NCBI GenBank assembly: GCA_011773575.1
Contig: WVXJ01000242.1
Location: 32,272 to 42,337, forward strand
Length of the DNA stretch: 10,066 nt
Direction of reading: 5' to 3'
From: Armatimonadota bacterium
GTDB lineage: Bacteria; Armatimonadota; Hebobacteria; Hebobacterales; WVXJ01
Shown here in pieces: positions 5,177-10,066 of the stretch. Position 1 is the first letter of the stretch. Each line of letters starts with the position of its first letter. Under the pieces are notes generated by a model. That model was not told where the DNA came from, ran no database searches, and was given only the letters and a program-made list of their open reading frames with translations. The translations under genes were made by a program, and so were the position numbers.

Positions 5177-8163
5177 GACTCGTCGCCCCCCTGCCGCTTT
5201 CCTTCTATGGCTTCATCCTCCGGCGAGGCCTGGTTGCCTGCAAATGAGAGCCCTCTTTTATGCGCCTGTTCCAGCCAAGGAGCCAGCAGCCGCCGCAAGG
5301 GAGACAGTGGGGCGTGGCGGCCAAGCACTGAGAGACAGTGACGAATATACCATTCCAGTCTCTGGAAGTGATACTGCCCGCCGAACTTGTTATAGAAATT
5401 GAGCGCGGCACCGGCATATGTGAGGCTCTTGGCGAGGCTGGCGTAGTCCAAGGCCCTCGGATCGAGGCGGTTGCCCGCTTTTTCTTCGTAGATATCCACC
5501 AGAATCTGTACGCTTTCTTCCGGCAAATCCGCCTCTGGTGAGTAGATGAGACAAGCGAGATCGAATTCGGCGGGTCCCACGGTGCCCTGCTCGAAATCGA
5601 AGATAGTGAGTTTGCTCTCATCCAGGAGGATATGCTGGGGAGTGAATTCGAAGTGGATAAAGGTTTTAGGGCGGCTTGCCAGAAGCCTGGCGACGGGCTG
5701 ATATTGGTGAAGCATATCCTCGATTCTATCGGCGAAGGCGCCCTCCTTCGGGATGCCGAATAATCTTTCCAGGGCTATGCGAAACGCGCTGAGATGATAT
5801 TGTGCAGAGAGTACCTCTTTGTCTATCTTGCGGACCTCTTCCGTGAGTTCAGTCAAGTGCAAGGAAGATTGACGGTGTAGAGAAGCGAGAGAGACGATGG
5901 CTGCTGAGAGCAGTCTCTCCCTGGCCTGAATATCGAGACCCTCCAGCCTCTCCGCCAAGGTCTCCATGCCGGTGTCTTCCAGGATGAGAAGCGCTCTGTC
6001 CGCCTCCAGCCGCCCCCCACAAGGCCCGGGCACAGGACAGCCATAGCCGGAGAGCATCTCCAGAAGCGCTCGCTCTCTGCGATAACAGGCGGAGAAGAAG
6101 GCGACCCTTTCCTCCAGATAGGATTTTGCCACTACTCGAGTAGGGCCCGCCTGGGCGGGAAACCACTCCACGCCCAGCCGTGCGATGGCATTGCGGGAGG
6201 CCTTTGCGCTCGGCTGAAAGGAAGTTATCTCCGCTTTTGCCTCAAATGCTTCTCCGAGGGCCTGCTGAATCTCCTTTGTTTCAAAACCGAGCCATTCACG
6301 GACTTGCTCGACAAAGTCATCGGGCGGCGGCGGGGTCTGCTTCTGCGGCAGCGTTCCCTGTTGCTCTTGTGCTTTCTTGCACCAGGAGAGGGCGCGCCCC
6401 AGGGTACGAATTCTCTCTCTAAGGGTTCTCTCGGCGCGCCGATAGGAAGAAGACAGCGGACGGAACCCCTGAGGATCGCCAGCCCCGCCCCCGGTAAGAT
6501 CGGCGGATGAAGCAAGCAGGGAGAGAAGATCTCGATTGAAGCGCAGGCTCAAGGTTAGTTGTCGAGCGAGGTTGGCGGTATCAAAAGACTTTCCGGCCTG
6601 GGTATGTGCGAATGCGCTGAGACACTGGCGGTAGGATTTTGAGGCGAGTTCCGCCAGCCGGATTCTGGCTCCGCGAACGATCTCCTGCACACTCGGCATG
6701 GAAATGAGCCGGGTTCTTGGAAGCGCCTCCCACAGGCGAATCGCCTCCAGCAGGCGGTCACGGGAATAGTAGAGCCGGGCCAGTCTCATGACTGTGCTTT
6801 CTCGCAAAAGGAGATTGCGGACCGGTATCTCCTCCCATTCGGCGAGGGCTTCATCTCCGAGGTGCTGCTGCATGAAGAGGGAGCCCAGCGCCACCCGCGC
6901 CTCAATCTCTGTCATGGGCCTCCACAGCAATCCCTCCGCGGCCCCCGGGGCCAGCATGGATTCACTGAGCGCGGTCTCTCTTATCAACCGGTAGAGTTTC
7001 TTTCCGATCACTTCGACCGGCATGCCTTGAAAGAGCGCGAGACGATGGGGCCCTTCATCTTCGGAGGTAAGACCTATGAAATAAGAGCCTCGAAGCAGTT
7101 TCTGCGTCGCCGCCAAGATGAGGGGCAGAGGAATCAGCAGCATCCCCGCCACCCAGGCGCCCCCCCATTTGAAGCCCAAGACTGCGAAAACGCCGAAACC
7201 GGCTCCCATACCCCAGAAAAGCCGGAGTGTGCTCTTCTCCGGCCAGCCAAGCCACTGGAAATGATGATGCAAAGGTGTGCAGAGAAAAGGGCGGAAATGC
7301 TCGGTTGTTCGGTGTCTATGGAGACGCACCAATCGCCACAGCCCGCGAACCGTGCCCACCTGAACGATTACGGAAAGGGTGTTGATGACAAAGACCGCAC
7401 CCACAAGAGGGAGGAAGGCTTCTATTCCGAGGAACATGGCGCCCGCGCCGAGAGCGGCACCTAGTGCGAGGGAGCCCATGTCCCCCATCAGCAGCCTGGC
7501 GGGAGGATAGTTGAAAATGAGAAATCCCAGACATGAGGCCATAAGGGAAAGGAAGATTCCCGTCGCCAGCGGTTTCTGCAGCAGAACACAAAACCCCAGC
7601 ATGAAGAAAGAGGCAATGACCATCTGCCCCGCTGCCAGGCCGTCCATTCCGTCGGTGAGATTGACGGCATTGGAGGCGGCGACTATTACGAACATTCCCA
7701 GAAAGGGATAGAACATGCCCAAGTCCACGGGCATTTCCGCGAAGGGAAGGCGAATCAGACCGAAACGAATGGAACTGGCTCCGGAATGCAACAGATAGGC
7801 AAAAGCGAATCCAGCCGCGGACTGGAGGGCCAGTTTCTCTTTCTCCGAAAGGCCTCGTCCCCCGGTCTTGCGTAAATCATCCAGCAAGCCGATAAGTGCG
7901 AAAAACCACACCAGCGCGAGGAAAAAGAGAGGCAAATAGCCGGGCGGCCAGTTGAACGCAATTACGCCGACAGTCAAAGAGATCAAGATGGCAAATCCCC
8001 CGGAGAGGGGGCGACGCGGGCGCGGGAAAAGACGGTGAATCTTCTCCTTGCCAACCTTTCGCTCTTTGGATTTCAGCCAGCCCAGCTTCCTCCTCATGAT
8101 TCTGCTGAGAAGGATGGCGCTCAGCAGAGGGAGGAGAAAACCGTAGGCAAGAATAGGCAGCAT
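5173..8163 (-). CDS. mraY: MraY-type transferase fused to TPR-like region and APH-fold kinase-like domain
   Basis: This protein has 996 residues, whereas MraY alone is about 320-360. Residues 1-331 are MraY, the membrane enzyme that puts phospho-MurNAc-pentapeptide on undecaprenyl phosphate to make lipid I. Visible motifs are GLLDDLRK (D95-D96), RGLSEKEKL (103-111), NAVNLTDGMDGLAAG (165-179), LLMGDMGSLALG (224-235), VFVINTLSVIVQVG (257-270) and the MraY-specific TPLHHHFQWLGWPE (296-309). An extra hydrophobic helix lies at about 336-354. Residues about 415-515 look TPR-like, and 600-640 is a proline-containing linker. Residues about 650-965 are an APH/choline-kinase fold: K680, E697, hinge LILED (726-730), catalytic loop HFEFTPQH (837-844), D856 in FDFE and FDLA (867-870). 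E839 replaces the usual Asp and H844 the usual Asn, so kinase activity is doubtful. The ATG lies 7 bases after the FHA gene. No other mur gene is present, so a role in another lipid-linked glycan is also possible. Confidence 0.92.
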   Translation of the reverse strand: MLPILAYGFLLPLLSAILLSRIMRRKLGWLKSKERKVGKEKIHRLFPRPRRPLSGGFAILISLTVGVIAFNWPPGYLPLFFLALVWFFALIGLLDDLRKTGGRGLSEKEKLALQSAAGFAFAYLLHSGASSIRFGLIRLPFAEMPVDLGMFYPFLGMFVIVAASNAVNLTDGMDGLAAGQMVIASFFMLGFCVLLQKPLATGIFLSLMASCLGFLIFNYPPARLLMGDMGSLALGAALGAGAMFLGIEAFLPLVGAVFVINTLSVIVQVGTVRGLWRLVRLHRHRTTEHFRPFLCTPLHHHFQWLGWPEKSTLRLFWGMGAGFGVFAVLGFKWGGAWVAGMLLIPLPLILAATQKLLRGSYFIGLTSEDEGPHRLALFQGMPVEVIGKKLYRLIRETALSESMLAPGAAEGLLWRPMTEIEARVALGSLFMQQHLGDEALAEWEEIPVRNLLLRESTVMRLARLYYSRDRLLEAIRLWEALPRTRLISMPSVQEIVRGARIRLAELASKSYRQCLSAFAHTQAGKSFDTANLARQLTLSLRFNRDLLSLLASSADLTGGGAGDPQGFRPLSSSYRRAERTLRERIRTLGRALSWCKKAQEQQGTLPQKQTPPPPDDFVEQVREWLGFETKEIQQALGEAFEAKAEITSFQPSAKASRNAIARLGVEWFPAQAGPTRVVAKSYLEERVAFFSACYRRERALLEMLSGYGCPVPGPCGGRLEADRALLILEDTGMETLAERLEGLDIQARERLLSAAIVSLASLHRQSSLHLTELTEEVRKIDKEVLSAQYHLSAFRIALERLFGIPKEGAFADRIEDMLHQYQPVARLLASRPKTFIHFEFTPQHILLDESKLTIFDFEQGTVGPAEFDLACLIYSPEADLPEESVQILVDIYEEKAGNRLDPRALDYASLAKSLTYAGAALNFYNKFGGQYHFQRLEWYIRHCLSVLGRHAPLSPLRRLLAPWLEQAHKRGLSFAGNQASPEDEAIEGKRQGGDES

Positions 8164-8170
8164 TTACGGC

Positions 8171-8638
8171 TCAGGTATAGCGAAAGATTAGTCGGTAGAT
8201 TCCGATACCTATCTCGTCACGGTCTTTCAATACTTCTTCTCCGATGACCGGCTCGGAGTTGAGCAGGGTTCCATTGGTGGAACCCAAGTCTTTCAGGAGA
8301 AAGCGTTCACCCTCCCGGCGAATCTGAGCATGCTGCCGGGAGACGGTGTTGGAGGGGAGCATGATTTGGCAATTGTGGCTGCGGCCGATGGTGGTCGTCT
8401 CCTCCTCTAGAACCGAGGCCTGTTCCACTTCTCCGCCGGAGGGGTCAAGCAGCCATATCTTCGCCGCGTCGGCACCTCTGGTCCTGGTTGTCGGGGTTTC
8501 CAGCAAGTGAAGAATGAGGGTCTCATCATCCACCTCTTCAGAGGCGCGAGTATGTTCTGCAGCCAGGTCCTCGAACCCGCATTGCTTACAGGGCGCTTGG
8601 CTCTCTCTTTCCGCTCCACAAGCAGGACAGCGCGGCAT
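8171..8638 (-). CDS. zinc-ribbon and FHA domain protein
   Basis: This 155-residue soluble protein begins with a short zinc ribbon, CPAC at 4-7 and CKQC at 17-20. An acidic, threonine-rich linker follows (DDET at 37-40, ETPTTRTRG at 47-55). The C-terminal FHA domain has the conserved phosphothreonine-binding residues: TIGRSHNC (83-90; G85, R86), SRQH (100-103) and GSTNGT (119-124), then a typical final strand. FHA domains bind phosphothreonine peptides in Ser/Thr-kinase signalling. The layout resembles small regulators such as mycobacterial GarA, whose N-terminal threonines are phosphorylated, but no clear ETTS motif is present. The ATG at 8638-8636 has GAGGAG about 9 bases upstream, and a promoter lies just beyond. 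The gene leads the operon with the MraY-kinase-like fusion, so it is a candidate partner for that protein, which is inference. Confidence 0.95.
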   Translation of the reverse strand: MPRCPACGAERESQAPCKQCGFEDLAAEHTRASEEVDDETLILHLLETPTTRTRGADAAKIWLLDPSGGEVEQASVLEEETTTIGRSHNCQIMLPSNTVSRQHAQIRREGERFLLKDLGSTNGTLLNSEPVIGEEVLKDRDEIGIGIYRLIFRYT

Positions 8639-8650
8639 CTCTCAGTCTCC
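8639..8650 (-). promoter_or_regulatory. Shine-Dalgarno site of the FHA gene
   Basis: On the minus strand the bases before ATG read GAGGAGACTGAG, a purine-rich ribosome site about 9 bases from the start. It supports the chosen start at 8638 and is the best ribosome site in this operon. The following mraY-fusion gene has no clear site of its own and probably depends on coupling over the 7-base gap. Confidence 0.6.
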
Positions 8651-8665
8651 TCGCCTCCGGGGCTT

Positions 8666-8694
8666 ATCATAGACTAATTTGAGCGGGTTGAAAA
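8666..8694 (-). promoter_or_regulatory. sigma70-like promoter of the FHA-mraY-GT4 operon
   Basis: Read on the minus strand, TTTTCA (8694-8689, 4 of 6 to consensus) is followed by a 17-base spacer and TATGAT (8671-8666, 5 of 6 to consensus). Transcription would start about 7 bases further on, giving a 5' leader of roughly 20 bases that contains the GAGGAG ribosome site of the FHA gene. This separates the FHA operon from secF. The prediction is by eye only. Confidence 0.6.
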
Positions 8695-8781
8695 CGGCCG
8701 AGGTACAAGAAATACAGTACGGGTGAGTAACGGTCTATCGCCCCTGTACAACGGTATCTACCTGCTAACGCGCCCTATTCT

Positions 8782-8796
8782 GGACGGAGCACGTCC
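8782..8796 (-). terminator. short hairpin just after the secF stop
   Basis: Immediately downstream of the secF TAG, the minus strand reads GGACG TGCTC CGTCC, a perfect 5-bp stem with a 5-base loop. No T-tract follows (the next bases are AGAATAGGG), so it is not a standard intrinsic terminator. It could stabilise the secF 3' end or be chance. Confidence 0.25.
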
Positions 8797-8797
8797 T

Positions 8798-10021
8798 CTA
8801 GAAGCGGCGATGACGCTTCTTACCGCGCAATTTCTTCCGCCGGGCGGAAGAGCGAGGGCCGGCTTTCCCCGCCTTGGAGGGAGCAGGCTGTCCAGGCGCG
8901 CCGGCCGGAGTCTCTTGTGACACGGCGGCTGCAGTCTCTGCGGGGACTTCGGCGGGTTTCTCGCGAGCAGGAGGTTGCTTTCGCACAGGCCGCTGCGGAG
9001 CAGGCCTGGGAGCCTTCGCCGCAGCCACCGCCAGCCGCGGCTTCTCCTCACGCTTCTTCCAGGAGACGAGAAGTTGGCTGGCGATGAAGATGGAGGACCA
9101 GGCTCCAGAGGTGATACCTATGATGAGCGCGCCGGCAAAACCTCGCAAAGTCACACCGCCAAAGACGTAAAGAGCGATGAGCACGAACTCCACGGTCAAC
9201 ACCGTATTCACCGAGCGCGCCAATGTCTCCAGTAGAGAGAGGTTGACGATCCCGGCGAAGGTAGGGCGTTTGCGCAGTTTCACGTTTTCCCGGATGCGGT
9301 CGAAGATGACGATGGTATCGTGCACCGAGTATCCCAAAACGGTGAGGAAGGCGGCGACGAAGGGGCTGTCAACCACCCAGTAAACGATGGCGAAGGCACC
9401 GGTCAAGATTAGGAGATCATGGAAGAGAGCAAAGATGGCGCAGAGGGCGTATTTCGGAACCAGGCTGGTGCCGAAGTCATAGCGAATGAAAATCCAAACC
9501 ACGATCGCCAAACAGCCCAAAAGCAGGGCTTGCAAGGCTCTGCGGGTGAGGTCTCTGCTGACCACCGGTGTTACGACATCAGTGCCGAGAACTTCGATAC
9601 TGCCGAACTGTGCGGCGAGCGTTTCTTGGGTGATTTCGGCCTGGCGGGCAACAACATCGGTCTCGGTTTCTCCTCTGGACAATTCCTTCGGTAACTGGGT
9701 ACGAATCTGAATCTGGTCTCGGGGCTGTCCCACTACGCTGCTGGCCAACTGCACCTGGACTCTGATGCCGGTACGCTCCAGCGCGGAGCGCACCTGCTCA
9801 ATGACTTCGATCTCCGTTCCGTGGCTGACAGGCGGGTCAACCTTCATGGTGATAATGCCGCCGCCGGTAAAATCAATTCCGTAGTTGAGCGGGCTGCCCT
9901 GTCTCTGCCAGCGGAGAACAAGCGCGGCGACACAGGCGGCGAGGGCGATGCTGGTGACGAGGAACCAGATCCATCGCCTGCCTACAAGATCCCACTTTCG
10001 TTCGCGAAACAGATCAACCAC
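8798..10021 (-). CDS. secF: protein translocase subunit SecF
   Basis: SecF pairs with SecD in the membrane to drive late protein export through SecYEG using the proton gradient. This 407-residue protein has an N-terminal helix (18-36), then NYGIDFTGG (46-54), the periplasmic P4-type domain (about 55-150), and five more helices. The family signatures LGYSVHDTIVIFDRIREN (229-246) and RSVNTVLTVEFV (269-280) are clear. The GTG start gives the usual SecF opening (LFRERKWDLVGRR), with AGGGGA 10 bases upstream and an in-frame TAG at 10063-10061. About 86 residues after the last helix (322-407) are Pro/Ala/Lys-rich, apparently disordered, and end in a strongly basic tail (SARRKKLRGKKRHRRF). Many SecF proteins stop near residue 320, so this tail is an addition. 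secD would be expected just upstream, beyond the right edge. Confidence 0.97.
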   Translation of the reverse strand: MVDLFRERKWDLVGRRWIWFLVTSIALAACVAALVLRWQRQGSPLNYGIDFTGGGIITMKVDPPVSHGTEIEVIEQVRSALERTGIRVQVQLASSVVGQPRDQIQIRTQLPKELSRGETETDVVARQAEITQETLAAQFGSIEVLGTDVVTPVVSRDLTRRALQALLLGCLAIVVWIFIRYDFGTSLVPKYALCAIFALFHDLLILTGAFAIVYWVVDSPFVAAFLTVLGYSVHDTIVIFDRIRENVKLRKRPTFAGIVNLSLLETLARSVNTVLTVEFVLIALYVFGGVTLRGFAGALIIGITSGAWSSIFIASQLLVSWKKREEKPRLAVAAAKAPRPAPQRPVRKQPPAREKPAEVPAETAAAVSQETPAGAPGQPAPSKAGKAGPRSSARRKKLRGKKRHRRF

Positions 10022-10066
10022 TTCTTGCTTTTCCCCTGTGTCGCAGTACTGGGAGACGCGCTATCT
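10022..10066 (-). other. upstream flank of secF, perhaps the secD end
   Basis: These 45 bases lie before the secF GTG and hold an AGGGGA ribosome site 10 bases upstream of it. In most bacteria secD directly precedes secF. One minus-strand frame stops at TAG 10063-10061, a second stops at TGA 10016-10014 inside secF, and the third stays open. Any of the first two could be the secD end, and the window is too short to decide. Confidence 0.3.

Noticed and set aside
5254..6246. An aminoglycoside resistance gene, because of the APH-like fold.
   Set aside because: The domain is part of a membrane fusion protein, has an altered catalytic loop, and sits in an envelope operon. The APH fold covers many unrelated kinases.
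6862..7464. A 200-codon plus-strand open frame inside the MraY fusion gene.
   Set aside because: It lies opposite conserved MraY and linker sequence and its translation has no recognisable domain or plausible composition.
8719..8732. The 14-base string ACGGGTGAGTAACG equals a conserved segment of bacterial 16S rRNA.
   Set aside because: The flanking bases do not continue the 16S match on either side, so there is no rRNA fragment. It is probably coincidence.
1..10066. Mobile elements, CRISPR repeats, tRNA genes and phage genes.
   Set aside because: No transposase, regular repeat-spacer array, tRNA-like fold or terminal inverted repeats could be seen by reading both strands.

Overview
The window is moderately GC-rich bacterial DNA, coding almost end to end on both strands. 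All nine genes are envelope or secretion genes. No rRNA, tRNA, mobile element, CRISPR array or phage gene is visible. SecF, an MraY-type transferase and several glycosyltransferases show a bacterium with Sec export and a lipid-linked glycan or peptidoglycan pathway. The gene set does not fix the phylum. The unusual fusion protein and divergent but clean family matches suggest an under-sampled lineage, which is inference only.

Plus strand, 1-4095: four glycan genes run in one direction and each overlaps the next by four bases (ATGA, ATGA, GTGA). They are the C-terminal tail of a YfhO-family membrane protein, a GT39/PMT-type membrane glycosyltransferase, a membrane-anchored GT2 glycosyltransferase and a GT4 glycosyltransferase. 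This looks like one translationally coupled operon for a surface glycan or glycosylated envelope polymer.

Minus strand, 10021-4064: secF comes first, with a long Pro/Ala/Lys-rich basic tail. A 159-base gap follows that holds a good sigma70-like promoter. Then comes a tight operon: a zinc-ribbon plus FHA protein, a 996-residue fusion of an MraY-type transferase to a TPR-like region and an APH-fold kinase-like domain, and a GT4 glycosyltransferase overlapping the fusion gene by four bases. The two operons converge, and the last 32 bases of the two GT4 genes overlap tail to tail.

The most interesting object is the MraY fusion. Its MraY half keeps the visible catalytic signatures. Its kinase-like half has Glu for the catalytic Asp and His for the metal-binding Asn. 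An extra predicted membrane helix after the MraY core would place the kinase-like part in the cytoplasm. The gene directly upstream encodes a phosphothreonine-binding FHA protein. The arrangement recalls mycobacterial MviN/MurJ, where a pseudokinase domain on a lipid II pathway protein binds an FHA protein, but here the fused enzyme is the lipid I synthase type. That parallel is a hypothesis, not something the sequence proves.
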